A stretch of DNA of 64,000 nt from Streptomyces kanamyceticus. Its GTDB lineage: Bacteria > Actinomycetota > Actinomycetes > Streptomycetales > Streptomycetaceae. The position numbers and the translations under genes were made by a program. The notes below the pieces were generated by a model. It was not told the origin of the DNA. It worked only from the letters and a program-made list of their open reading frames with translations, and ran no database searches. The DNA lies in contig NZ_CP023699.1 of assembly GCF_008704495.1 (NCBI RefSeq), positions 10,044,001 through 10,108,000 on the forward strand, read 5' to 3'. Shown piece after piece: positions 1-8,684 of this stretch (the first letter of the stretch is position 1; every line of letters begins with the position of its first letter).

Positions 1-104
1 AGGGGAGTTCGCACGACACCCGACGCGACCTCCCGAGTGATACCGCCACCGTTCTTCCACGGCACACTGGGGTATTCGCTCCAGCGCAGGACACTGGTGC
101 CCAT
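1..104 (-). CDS. HutD/Ves family protein, 5' part only
   Basis: The gene starts at ATG 104 (minus strand) and runs off the left edge, so only about 34 codons are visible. The peptide begins MGTSVLRWSEY and carries PWKNGGGITRE, the N-terminal signature of the HutD/Ves cupin-like family. A good ribosome site (ggaggt) lies about seven bases upstream of the ATG. HutD proteins accompany histidine utilisation in many bacteria but their biochemical role is poorly defined. No histidine-catabolism gene is visible here, though the rest of the locus lies outside the window. Family assignment rests on the motif alone. Confidence 0.8.
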   Translation of the reverse strand, partial: MGTSVLRWSEYPSVPWKNGGGITREVASGVVRTP

Positions 105-218
105 ACCGCGCCACCTCCATCTTCATCGTCCGCGGCAAGTCATGTGACCACTGATTCCGGGGCCACCCTACGTGTGGGCCGGGTACGCGGAGCGAGGCGC
201 ACATCCCACCGCCGTGGC

Positions 219-482
219 TCAGGAAGAACGAAGATGCCCATCGACCTGATAGTCCAGTCCCGCCCGGAACTCCAGCCGGGGGATGGCCTCCAGCATCGCT
301 TCGTACAGTTCTAGCGTCACTTCGTAAGCAGCGGTCGCGAGCCACTCATCTTCACGGCCGGGAAAAAGGTCACGGACGCGCAGAATCTCATCACGGGTGA
401 GTTTGGTGAGGTGGGCCAGACGCTCCTCGCTGTCCCACCCGTACAACTGCCATTCGAGCTGCTCACCAACATCGTCGATCAT
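219..482 (-). CDS. Small acidic hypothetical protein, 87 aa
   Basis: An 87-residue protein with coding-like composition begins at ATG 482 (MIDDVGEQLEWQLYGW). The reading frame stays open far upstream, but residues beyond about ten codons before this ATG lose protein-like composition. The start could lie slightly upstream (…DGWTDYRFCMIDD…), because the Shine-Dalgarno sequence before ATG 482 is weak. The protein is rich in Glu, Leu and Asp, probably helical, with no signal peptide or membrane segment. Small acidic proteins of this kind in streptomycete arms are often immunity-like, but I do not recognise a named family. Confidence 0.5.
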   Translation of the reverse strand: MIDDVGEQLEWQLYGWDSEERLAHLTKLTRDEILRVRDLFPGREDEWLATAAYEVTLELYEAMLEAIPRLEFRAGLDYQVDGHLRSS

Positions 483-1026
483 GCAAAAACGATAATCAGT
501 CCAACCGTCAACCGCCAAGCGGCACCAGGCACACCTGAGGCCGGCGCCCACCAACACGTGCCGTCCCGAATACGTCACTTGCCGGGCCCTCAGAGCCGAG
601 ACCCCACCCCGCCAAGGTGACGCGAGACCGCGACTCCGACGCGCTCTTTGCCCGAAAGGGCAGACGTCCCATGCAACGGGAACACCGGACAGTCTGGAAG
701 ATCTCCACCCGACCGCACAGTGCCCAACTACGCCAGCATGCCCAGAAGTCCACAGGACGCATTGGCTGAGCAATTCGCGCGCGTACGTCAGGACCGTCGC
801 GCTCGGATGAGGCCGCGCTGCCCTGTGGCCAGTGCGGTGAAACCGGGACCTCCACCGGTGTCCGCACCGCACCTGAGCGCCCCGCTTTGTCGGTCCCTTG
901 CAACACCACGTCGTCGATCACGGACTTGGCCTAGGAATGTCCTCGGTAAATAACGTGACCATGCGGCGGCCACCGCTCATGGCGCGGCGCGGAACCCAGG
1001 GAAAGAGCCTCTCTTCTTTGCGCGCG
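483..1026. other. No supported gene
   Basis: About 540 bases without a convincing gene. Open frames exist on both strands, but they have random-looking composition and no plausible ribosome sites. The hairpin array follows directly. Confidence 0.5.
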
Positions 1027-1138
1027 GTCTGCTCCGCAGACGCGACGCGCCGCCGCTACGCGGCGGAACCCTCCAGGAACGCTCCGCGTTCCACTGTGAT
1101 CTGCTCCGCAGACACGGCACTCCACCGCTCCGCGGCGG
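1027..1138. repeat. Array of five short hairpins with a shared trinucleotide loop
   Basis: Five consecutive inverted repeats lie at 1027-1041, 1050-1066, 1076-1092, 1100-1112 and 1122-1138. Each has a 4-7 bp stem, a closing GC pair and a 3-base loop. The loop is TCC in four and TAC in one, giving a common core GC-TCC-GC. Units 1 and 4 are near copies (TCTGCTCCGCAGA core), as are units 2 and 5. The last stem has one A/C mismatch. The array ends about 110 bases upstream of the recombinase-like gene at 1250. It could be a protein-binding or recombination site, or an array of folded single-strand elements. Confidence 0.75.
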
Positions 1139-1249
1139 ATCACCACACCGGTCGTATGCGTGGACGACTCGTACCGGGTGGCATGGTGGACTGAACGACA
1201 GACCAGATGCCCGGGGCGATGCGGCGACGTAAGGATAGAAAGGATAGAT

Positions 1250-2416
1250 GTGAACGTGCACTCCTACCGGACGCCGTCGGTAGAGCAGTTGGCCGCAGCC
1301 GTGGAACGCGTAGCACCGCGGGACCCGGGCCGCTGGGAGGAGCGGGAGCCCGTCGCCGGACTGGGCGGGATCGCAGCGAAGGTGTCGACGGCACGGGCCC
1401 GTCAGCTGTGGATGGTCGTGGGCATGTGGAACCGGGCAGTGGACCGCGCCGAAGTCCCGGATCGAGCGCGGCGCTCGGTGTCCCAGTTGTTCACAGCGAG
1501 GGCGCTTCGAGAGTTCTGGGATCTGGCGCAGGCAGGGGAACTGCGGGTCCTGGAACCGGAGCAGGGCCGGGACGCGAAGCTGCCGCCTGCGACGCTGCGG
1601 ATCGTGCGGGACTGTCTGAGGATCCTGGCCGAACTGGTGTTGCCGGACGCCGACGCGGTGTGGCTGCCCTCCGTGGCGCAGCCCGAGCCCAAGGCGACGG
1701 TGCGGCCTGATTCGCTGGGAGTGCTGTACCGCCGCCTGGCGGACATGGCGGTGACGAGCCCTTTGGAGAGAGACGGGCTGGCTTTGTCGTACGAAGACCG
1801 GACGCGGTTGCTGGCGATGCTGTCGATCGTGCTCGACGCCGCGCCACGCTCCGGTGAGCTCGCAGCGTTGCAGCTGACTGACCTGACACCGGGGGAGCGA
1901 GCCGTGGGGGTGCGGCGCAGGCAGCAGAAGGCGCCGCCGAACCGCGCCGAGGAGATCGCCGCGCTCGCCGAGGTCGATCCGTCATCGGTGCGGGCGGTGC
2001 TGTGGGGCAGCAGGCAGCAGGTGTCCGAGGCCACCTATCAGCGGATCGTGGCGGCGCAGAGAGAGTTGGAACCGCTGCCGGAGGTTGAGTGGTACACCCT
2101 TCGAGAGGGTAGTCGCGTGGCGGTGCGGCGCTGGCTAGAGGTGCGTGAGCGGCTGCTGGAGTCGCTTCCGCTCAGGGGAGGCCGGTCGGGGCTGTGGGTG
2201 ACGCTCGTACCGACGAAGGCAGGCCCGCCGGGGATCACCCTGCGCCCCCAAGGGCTGACCCAGGCCTTCGCGCGGGGGATGACCGCACTGAACTGGCTGA
2301 TGGCCGGTCAGTACGGGTGGGAGCCGATGCCGGTGAGGATGGAGCAGGTGCGCCGGGCGGTTGTGGTGGAGCCGACCGAGCTCTCCGACCGGCTCCACCT
2401 GCCACCGACGTGTTGA
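1250..2416 (+). CDS. Tyrosine-recombinase-like protein with an embedded LacI-type HTH
   Basis: The 388-aa frame starts at GTG 1250, chosen because aaagga lies just upstream (the frame is open from 1160). The middle of the protein looks like the catalytic core of a tyrosine recombinase: RTRLLAMLSIVLDAAPRSGE (about residues 181-200), where APRSGEL matches the box I arginine region. Soon after comes a segment (about residues 232-275) that fits a LacI-family helix-turn-helix: IAALAEVDPSSVRAVLWG followed by VSEATYQRIVAA. I see no HxxR box II and no catalytic tyrosine near the C-terminus, so strand-exchange activity is doubtful. It may be a derived DNA-binding protein. The hairpin array lies just upstream. 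Domain assignments come from motif reading only. Confidence 0.6.
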   Translation: MNVHSYRTPSVEQLAAAVERVAPRDPGRWEEREPVAGLGGIAAKVSTARARQLWMVVGMWNRAVDRAEVPDRARRSVSQLFTARALREFWDLAQAGELRVLEPEQGRDAKLPPATLRIVRDCLRILAELVLPDADAVWLPSVAQPEPKATVRPDSLGVLYRRLADMAVTSPLERDGLALSYEDRTRLLAMLSIVLDAAPRSGELAALQLTDLTPGERAVGVRRRQQKAPPNRAEEIAALAEVDPSSVRAVLWGSRQQVSEATYQRIVAAQRELEPLPEVEWYTLREGSRVAVRRWLEVRERLLESLPLRGGRSGLWVTLVPTKAGPPGITLRPQGLTQAFARGMTALNWLMAGQYGWEPMPVRMEQVRRAVVVEPTELSDRLHLPPTC

Positions 2417-2525
2417 CCTTGGGGGCGCCCGGCGAATTCGCCCTCGGCACTTGCGGTGTCGTCCTAAAGCGTTTTGCACGAGGCGGCGTTCAGCCAGGTC
2501 AGGGCCTGTGATCGCGGTTCTCTGG

Positions 2526-2945
2526 TCATGAGGCGAGGGTGAGGTTGTGCATGTGGGCGACGGCCTGGACGGCGTGGTGGAGGCCGCCGCCGTGCTGTCG
2601 GCAGGCGCGGAGGATCTTGTAGTTCTTCATCCGGCCGATCACATGCTCCACCCGGGCGCCGGACCATGCAGCGGGCGGTGTACGTTCGCGGAGTAGCGGT
2701 AGTTGCGGCTGGCCGCGCCGATGTGCCGGTCACGGACCGGAACCAGGGTGCCGTCCACGATCCACAGTCGCTCTGCGGCGTCGGCCGGGCGGGAGAGGGG
2801 CTCCAGCGCAAGCAGCGGCCCGAGCTTTGGGATCACACGGCACACGGTGAAGGAGGAGATGCCGAACAGCGGCGCCAGCTGCCGCATGGTCAGGTTTGTG
2901 CGGTAAGTACACCGCCACCACCAGCACCCGTTCGGCCAGGCGGCA
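2526..2945 (-). pseudogene. IS5-family transposase remnant
   Basis: The minus strand encodes pieces of a DDE transposase. A start piece (ERVLVVAVY) is in one frame, then YRTNLTMRQLAPLFG and WIVDGTLVPVRDRHIG in another, up to NYRYSANV. The sequence then jumps to the conserved C-terminus (VEHVIGRMKNYKILR and AVQAVAHMHNLTLAS, stop at 2526). The central catalytic part is missing, so there is at least one frameshift and one internal deletion. It cannot make an active transposase. I found no matching terminal inverted repeats. Confidence 0.8.
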
Positions 2946-2967
2946 GACTCCACGGCCGACCCAGCAT

Positions 2968-2997
2968 CGTTGCCGTTGCCGTTGCCGTTGCCGTTGT
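2968..2997. repeat. Hexanucleotide tandem repeat (CGTTGC)
   Basis: Four perfect copies of CGTTGC plus a fifth with one change (CGTTGT). On the minus strand this reads as alternating Gly-Asn codons just upstream of the decayed IS5 transposase. It is probably a slippage product with no function I can name. Confidence 0.85.
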
Positions 2998-3238
2998 CGC
3001 CCCGCTCCCGGACTGCCTGCAGCATCCCGCCGAGTGAGCCCCGTGTCACCCTTCAGGAAGCCTGGCGATCAACGCCCACGAAGATCTTGGATGAGCCCGG
3101 TTTCTCTCTAGGGATCGTGAGCTGCATCGACGCCCGGCATGCGTGGGTGAGGTTGCAGTGATGCCGTGCCGTCACACGGTGGCCCGTCCTGCGCCTCGTG
3201 GATGGGCGTTGTCAGTGCCGGGTGCGACGATCGCCCAC

Positions 3239-5173
3239 ATGACTGAGACGGATGGCGCGAGTGACGACTGGCGGGGGTTCCTCACGCGATGGAGCGCGGA
3301 GTGGGCGGACGCATACGATCCCGATGAAGTGCAGGAAGCGGGCGATGAGGAGGCCCGTCGCACCCGCTGGCTCGGCTTCGAACCCGCGACGCCCGAGCGG
3401 ATCGCGGCCCTCGAAGAACGCCTCGAGCACCGACTGCCACCGTCGTACCGGACGTTCCTGGAGGTCACCGACGGCTGGCGGCATGCGGGCGGGTTCGTGT
3501 GGCTGCTCGCGGGCACGGACACGGCCAACTGGCACGAGGACGACGCGGGACTCGCCGAGATCTATCAGGAGGACTTGGACGAGAACGCGACGCGGGAGGA
3601 GGTCCTGGAAGCCACGATCTGGACCCGAGGGCTCGAGCTGGCCGTGGAATCCGACGCCATGACCGTCATGCTGGACCCGGAAGACGTGGACGCGCACGGC
3701 GAATGGGCGGTGTACACGTGGGCGCCCTGGCGCGCCAGTCCTCCTGAACGGCACGCGTCCTTCTGGGAGTTCATGCAGGATGCCTACCGGGAGTTCCACA
3801 GCTTGCGGGCGGGAGCCGACGACGCGCCGGAATTCGTGAACGCCACGACCGAGGCGCTGGACGCCGAGGTGGAGCAGGCGCGGCGTGACGCGCTGCGCGG
3901 CGACTTCGAGCGGGCCGAAGCGGTCTTCGCGCAGGCGCGGGCGTTCGGCAGGCCCCGCGCCGGGGCGCTGAGGGACCAGATCGTGTGGCTGCTCGGCGAC
4001 CGATACTCCACGCACTTCGACGGGCTCGCTGCCGACCCGGTGTACGCGCCGGATCTGCTCCCCGCCCTGATCGCCGGTCGCGGGGGGCGGCCCTGGCATG
4101 GCGAAGGAGCATACGCGGGCTACGTGCGTGGCAGGTCCGACGAGGTGTGCACGCTGGAGCGGCTGATACTGCGGCAACTGCGGGAGGGCACCTACGCGTA
4201 CACCGCACCAGGGCCGTTTGGCGACGCCGTGCAGGCGGCCCGGGAACAGGCGCGGTGGGGCGAGACGGACGCGGCCTGGCGGACGCTGCTGATCGCGCTG
4301 CCCCAGTGGCAGCCACTGGGTGTCGACCACCTCGCGCCAGTGGGCCTCGCCGCCGACCCGCTGCTCGGTCCGCTGCTCACGCAGGAGCGGGGTCGGGCGC
4401 TGCTGGCTACCCCCAGAGGCGAGGAGGCCACCGGCAGTGGGAGCGTGGCGGTCGACGAGGACCCCCCGGGCATGGCCTGGCTCGCGGAACGGCCTTCTAC
4501 CGGCCAGCGCCAAGGGTACCGATTCCTCCTCGTCGAGGGCGTAGAGCCCGACGCGCTGCCCACCCTCATCGGCGCCGAGGACGGCGCGGAGCTGTTCGAG
4601 CCCATGACCCTGTGGGATGCGCGCTCGAAGCTACGGTCGGGTGGGACGTCCTCCTCGTACGACGACAAGGCACTGGTCGCCGTTGGTCGAGCCGGGGGCG
4701 GCTGGAGCTTCGCATTCGACGGTATGCCAAAGCCGTTCAATGAGGCGCGGTTCACCTCACCGGCCGTCGCCGCCTCACGACACGGCCGTGCCGTGGTGGT
4801 CTGGGCCTCACCCGACGACTTCGGCAGGGGCGCTCTGTTCCACCTTTCTGTGGCCGAACGCGCCACAGAACGTTACGCGTTCACGGTCCTGGGGGAACGG
4901 TGTGACCGCTCCGGAGAGATTCCGCAGGACCTGGACCCGGACCGACTCTTCCCCGAGCTTCGAAGCGGCGGCCAGAACCGGGAACTGCCGGGCGAGGCCG
5001 CCGCCCTGACGGCGATCGCCACGACGTTCGGTGCCACGCTGCCTCGCTTTGCCCTCGATGACGGCCGACTGCACACCTTTGTCACCCGTTCCTGGACACG
5101 CCCGCCGGGCGCCGGCGAGACGTACATAGTCATCACCTCCGGCCCACCTGGAGCACATACCTCAGACGCGTGA
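3239..5173 (+). CDS. SMI1/KNR4 (SUKH) domain protein, 644 aa
   Basis: The start at ATG 3239 (MTETDGASDDW) is chosen because the protein-like region begins here; the Shine-Dalgarno is weak. Residues about 30-200 resemble a SMI1/KNR4 (SUKH) domain, with PATPERIAALEERLEHRLPP followed by YRTFLEVTDGW. The C-terminal third (WLAERPSTGQRQGYRFLLV onward) resembles a DUF6461-type module. SUKH proteins often serve as immunity proteins against contact-dependent or secreted polymorphic toxins, and two-domain versions occur in actinomycetes. The protein is probably cytoplasmic, with no signal peptide or membrane segment. No toxin gene is adjacent, so it is an orphan here. A second SMI1/KNR4 protein lies at 60769-61350. 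Confidence 0.75.
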   Translation: MTETDGASDDWRGFLTRWSAEWADAYDPDEVQEAGDEEARRTRWLGFEPATPERIAALEERLEHRLPPSYRTFLEVTDGWRHAGGFVWLLAGTDTANWHEDDAGLAEIYQEDLDENATREEVLEATIWTRGLELAVESDAMTVMLDPEDVDAHGEWAVYTWAPWRASPPERHASFWEFMQDAYREFHSLRAGADDAPEFVNATTEALDAEVEQARRDALRGDFERAEAVFAQARAFGRPRAGALRDQIVWLLGDRYSTHFDGLAADPVYAPDLLPALIAGRGGRPWHGEGAYAGYVRGRSDEVCTLERLILRQLREGTYAYTAPGPFGDAVQAAREQARWGETDAAWRTLLIALPQWQPLGVDHLAPVGLAADPLLGPLLTQERGRALLATPRGEEATGSGSVAVDEDPPGMAWLAERPSTGQRQGYRFLLVEGVEPDALPTLIGAEDGAELFEPMTLWDARSKLRSGGTSSSYDDKALVAVGRAGGGWSFAFDGMPKPFNEARFTSPAVAASRHGRAVVVWASPDDFGRGALFHLSVAERATERYAFTVLGERCDRSGEIPQDLDPDRLFPELRSGGQNRELPGEAAALTAIATTFGATLPRFALDDGRLHTFVTRSWTRPPGAGETYIVITSGPPGAHTSDA

Positions 5174-5316
5174 ACTCCCCGCTGCGGGTAGGCAATTCCC
5201 TGGTTCCCGTCCAGCATCGCGATCTGCTGGACGGCCGCGCACGCCTGTCACCCACCAGGCCGTGGCTGAACAGCTACCCGCCACCCGCCACCCGCCGCGA
5301 CGCCGTTACCACCTGC

Positions 5317-5344
5317 TGTCGGCGTACTTGAGAATGTGCTCAGT
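5317..5344. repeat. Solo IS21-type terminal repeat
   Basis: This 28-base stretch matches the left end of the IS21-family element at 30418 at 26 of 28 positions. Homology stops abruptly after CAGT and no second end or istA/istB sequence is nearby. I read it as the scar of a deleted relative of that element. The rest of 5174-5524 has no gene I can support. Confidence 0.7.
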
Positions 5345-5524
5345 AGGTGAGTCTGTCGGGGATCTTGGTGGAGGCATTGTCGACGGTGGGCGGCGACGTT
5401 GTGCTCACAGCTGGTGAAACTTCGGCGGGGCTGGAGGCGCCCGTGATCATCTCCGGTAACGGTGTCAGCTGCGCGTGTTCCGTCAGGCTCATTGGCGCGG
5501 GAGGCCCTACCAGCCGAGGAATTT

Positions 5525-5990
5525 CTGGAGAGTGGTGGGCGACCAAGACCGACACCCGAGGTGCGTTCATCATCGCCGATGCGGCCGGGCACTCGAGATA
5601 GACGTCTAGAGGGTCGCCGAGCGGGACTTACTCATCGCTTTCGACGACGACCTGGTCGCCGAGGCGAACCGGCTCCGCGGCCTGTTCGCGCAGGTCCACC
5701 CGCACTTGGACAGGATGCTGGGCCCGCACATGCAGCACCCGGGCGTCCTGGTCGTGTTGAAGCGGTTCGGCTCGCCCTCGGCTGACCGACGAGATCTTCA
5801 CCGCGCTCGAACAGACCGTCACCGATGCGGCCGCAATGATCGTCCCGAACCTGGCCCGGTCCCTGGCCGCCGTTCTCGAACAGCGCCATCTGCTGGAGCA
5901 GCGACTCGCTTCCTCAGCCCGGTCGAGTTCGAGGAGAAGCACTACGCCGAGCAGGCGACGGCCGAAGCAATGAACCTGAAACCCCGTCAA
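5525..5990 (+). pseudogene. IS110-family transposase remnant
   Basis: Fragments in changing frames match IS110-type transposases: KTDTRGAFIIADAA (the conserved KTDAKDA motif), then FDDDLVAEANRLRGLF, HPHLDRMLGPHMQHPGVLVV and a shifted LTDEIFTALEQTVTDAAAM. A stop codon and at least two frameshifts interrupt it, and neither the N-terminal DEDD catalytic part nor the C-terminal Ser domain is present. It is inactive. Confidence 0.75.
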
Positions 5991-6092
5991 CCCGCTCTGA
6001 CCATCCGCTCAGCACCTCCTGTGCAGCGGGGAACCCCACTCGGGCGACCGGGTCCGGGGTGGGACCGCCTGGTCGCGGTCGCACCGGGTCTA

Positions 6093-6113
6093 CCCGCTCG
6101 GGACCCGAGCGGG
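6093..6113 (-). terminator. Hairpin downstream of the esterase gene
   Basis: A 10-bp perfect stem (CCCGCTCGGG / CCCGAGCGGG) around one central base begins four bases beyond the esterase stop codon. There is no U-tract, as is common for Streptomyces terminators. Confidence 0.65.
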
Positions 6114-6116
6114 ACG

Positions 6117-7097
6117 TCAGTCCGCCGCCAGCACCCGCTCCAGCCAGGAACGACGGGCCTGCCACGCCGCCCGGCTGATGACCGCGTCCGGGACCACCAG
6201 GTCGAACGTGTGATAGCCGCCGGACCACACATGCAGCTCGGCAGAGCCGCCGGCCCGCCAGATCCGGTCGGCGTAGGCGACGGCCTCGTCGCGTAGCGTC
6301 TCCGCAGAGCCGACGTCGATGAAGGCGGGCGGCAGTCCGGACAGATCCGTGGCGCGGGCAGGCGCGGCGTAGGGCGACACGTCCGGGCCCCCACACTCGG
6401 AACCGAGCAGGGCCTTCCACCCGAAGCCGTTCCAGCCACGATCCCAGACATCGACACCGTCCATCTGATGGGCTGAAGCACTGTCGTTGCGGTCGTCGAG
6501 CATCGGGCACATCAGCAACTGCCCGACCAGCCGTGGACCGCCCTTGTCGCGCACCGACAAAGTCAGCGCGGCAGCCAGGCCACCGCCAGCACTTGTCCCC
6601 GCGACGACGATCCGGTCCGCGTCCAAGCCGAGTTCGGCCGCGTGCTCAGCGGTCCACAGCAGCCCGGCGTAGACATCGTCGAGCGGTGCGGGATGCGGAT
6701 GCTCCGGCGCGAGCCGGTATCCTGCCGAGATCAGCGACGCCCCCAACCGCTCGGCCTCGTCCAGCAGCGGTTCGAGGAAGAACAGGTGCCGCGGATCGCC
6801 GCTGAAGTAGCCGCCGCCATGCACGAAGTAGATGGCCGGGCGCGACGCGGCCAGGCCCGAAACGGCGGCAGGCGTGCAGATCAGCAGCTCGGCCTCTGAA
6901 GTACCGGACGCCCCCGGAACCGAGCGTGAAGTGACCTCGAACCGCCCGCCCCGTCGCAGGTCGTCGAGCGGCGGCACCTCTGCGGCGTCTTCGGCCCGGA
7001 CCATTGGCAGCCGCTCCAGGCTCATCGGGCCCGAACCGGCCCCATGCACCGCCCGGTATCCGTCCAGCAGCGCCGCATCGAAAGGTATTGCCACCAT
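6117..7097 (-). CDS. Alpha/beta-hydrolase-3 (HSL family) esterase
   Basis: A 326-aa protein starting at ATG 7097, with gaaggtgg as ribosome site. It carries the HSL-family oxyanion motif HGGGY, the nucleophile elbow GTSAGG, the acid region DVGSAETLRDEA and the catalytic His in GGYHTFDL, so the triad is complete. This family hydrolyses short-chain carboxylic esters in the cytoplasm. The length is usual for the family. It is a single-gene unit followed by a strong hairpin, and the natural substrate is unknown. Confidence 0.9.
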   Translation of the reverse strand: MVAIPFDAALLDGYRAVHGAGSGPMSLERLPMVRAEDAAEVPPLDDLRRGGRFEVTSRSVPGASGTSEAELLICTPAAVSGLAASRPAIYFVHGGGYFSGDPRHLFFLEPLLDEAERLGASLISAGYRLAPEHPHPAPLDDVYAGLLWTAEHAAELGLDADRIVVAGTSAGGGLAAALTLSVRDKGGPRLVGQLLMCPMLDDRNDSASAHQMDGVDVWDRGWNGFGWKALLGSECGGPDVSPYAAPARATDLSGLPPAFIDVGSAETLRDEAVAYADRIWRAGGSAELHVWSGGYHTFDLVVPDAVISRAAWQARRSWLERVLAAD

Positions 7098-7256
7098 CAG
7101 TCCACCTTCATCAGAATTCGCACGCCCCCCCGGGGATGGCGATCGTGTGCTCCGAATGCGCGCCCCGCGATCCATCGCTGGAAGCGAGAGCCCAGCCGCC
7201 GGAGGCAGTTTAGATCTTGCTCTACGTGGCCAACCCCCAGGGTTCCAGGGCCCGCG

Positions 7257-7469
7257 TCAGGCCGGGACACAGCACCAGGCGGGAGCGTGCGGCGTCTTCT
7301 GTACGGCTGCCAGGACGGCGGCCTCCCACACTGTGGCGTGCAGGCTCACGACCGCGACCAGAGGGATGGCAACCGTGCTGAGCGAGGAGCCCAGCACGTC
7401 GCTGGCCTGGTCCGTCCAGTACAGGCGGAAGTCGCGGTGGCGCCACAGGCTCGACTCTGTGGGTGTCAC
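7257..7469 (-). pseudogene. MFS transporter, N-terminal fragment
   Basis: GTG 7469 overlaps the TGA of the methyltransferase-Nudix gene (GTGA), so it is translationally coupled. The 70-aa product begins VTPTESSLWRHRDFRLYWT and continues through one membrane helix (LSTVAIPLVAVVSL), as in EntS-like major facilitator exporters (RNRDFRLLW type). After VLAAVQKTP it runs out of homology and stops. The remaining ten or so helices are absent. The operon therefore once ended with an MFS gene that has been lost. Confidence 0.65.
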
Positions 7470-8656
7470 GTCAGGCCGTCCGCCGTTGTGCGATGGGCGA
7501 AGGGGGTGAAGTGCGTGGGCGTGTGGTCGATGGGCAGGTCGGGGCGCCACGCCGTGAGGATGTTGGCGCTGCACTCGAATAGGTCGGAGGGGAGATCGTC
7601 GAGCGGACACCAGCGCCAGTCGCCGACGCTCTCGCCCGGCTGAGTGGCGGGCTTGCCTTCCCAGGCGGTGACGACTGCGCCGATGGTGACGCGTAGGACA
7701 TCGCCGACGTGATCGACGAGCGTGCCCAGGAGGATGACGTCCTCGGTGCGCGTGGTCAGTCCGGTCTCCTCGGCGAGTTCACGCACGACTGCCTCTTCCA
7801 GGGCTTCGCCCGCTTCCACGGTGCCGCCGGGCAGCTCGGTGGTGCCGAGGCGGTGGTGGCCCATGAGCAGGCCGTGGTCGCCAAGGACGATGGCGCCCAC
7901 GCCGAGGGCCGCATGCGGGGCGGGAGGCCGTCGAGTGCGTGGCCGACTGGAGATCCGTGTACGTCGTTCCGGAAGCCTCCGTGCACGGATGAGCTGATGG
8001 ACGACCGGGTTCTCCGCGTCGGGTGCGCTCAGCAGGTTCATGGCTTCGACCCGGAAGCCGTACGAGGTCAGCAGGTCCTCCCATAGGTGGGGGACGAGGA
8101 CGAACATGTCGACGGGAATCGCTGGCTCCTTGCGCAGAAGCAGCTGCTGCTCGCGCGGTGCGACGGTGGTAGACGGCCCGCGGCCATGAAGGTCTGTGTG
8201 GAGGACCGAGAAGATGAGTGGGGCGTCCGCGATCAGCGCGTCGCGCAGGGCGGGCAGGGAAGTGTGCGGATCAACGTAGGCGAGACTGCCGACCGCATAC
8301 GCGGCGTCGTACGGATCGGCCGTCCGTAGGTGCTCGATGACGTCCCCGTGTACCCAGTTGACACCTGCTTCGGTGCTGTAGTGGCGGGTGGCGCGGGCGT
8401 GCTGGGTGGTGGACAACTCGATCGCGGTGACGCGAGCGCCGTGGGCGCGGGCCAGATGGACGGCGTGGTGACCGGAGCCGGATCCGATGTCCAACACTCG
8501 CTTGCCGACGAGGCCGCCGAGAACCTCGCTGCCCGGTCCGACACCCTCCCACGGAGCCCACGAGATGTCCCCGGGTACGGGTGGCATGAAGCCGTGATCG
8601 AGCTGTCGTTGGCCGTAGAGCGTCCAGGCTTGGGCGTTGACGTCCTCGGTGGGCAC
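7466..8656 (-). CDS. Class I methyltransferase fused to a Nudix hydrolase
   Basis: A 396-aa two-domain protein starting at GTG 8656 behind an excellent ribosome site (aggagg, 5-base spacer). Residues about 1-225 are a SAM-dependent methyltransferase with motif I VLDIGSGSGHHAVHLA. Residues about 245-396 are a Nudix domain with a complete box (GTVEAGE … RELAEETGL). Nudix enzymes cleave nucleoside diphosphates linked to another moiety. The fusion suggests methylation and hydrolysis act in one pathway, perhaps on a nucleotide-linked compound. It is the last intact gene of the coupled operon that begins near 12919. Known Streptomyces proteins with this architecture have no established substrate as far as I know. 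Confidence 0.85.
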   Translation of the reverse strand: MPTEDVNAQAWTLYGQRQLDHGFMPPVPGDISWAPWEGVGPGSEVLGGLVGKRVLDIGSGSGHHAVHLARAHGARVTAIELSTTQHARATRHYSTEAGVNWVHGDVIEHLRTADPYDAAYAVGSLAYVDPHTSLPALRDALIADAPLIFSVLHTDLHGRGPSTTVAPREQQLLLRKEPAIPVDMFVLVPHLWEDLLTSYGFRVEAMNLLSAPDAENPVVHQLIRARRLPERRTRISSRPRTRRPPAPHAALGVGAIVLGDHGLLMGHHRLGTTELPGGTVEAGEALEEAVVRELAEETGLTTRTEDVILLGTLVDHVGDVLRVTIGAVVTAWEGKPATQPGESVGDWRWCPLDDLPSDLFECSANILTAWRPDLPIDHTPTHFTPFAHRTTADGLT

Positions 8657-8684
8657 GGTGCCTCCTGGGCGGGTGTGATGCGGA

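Noticed and set aside
2968..2997. Hexamer repeat as a CRISPR-like or origin iteron array
   Set aside because: No spacers, only 30 bases and inside a decaying transposase region; simple slippage explains it.
3212..4513. 433-codon open frame on the minus strand
   Set aside because: Antisense to the SUKH-domain gene, with Arg/Pro-rich random composition.
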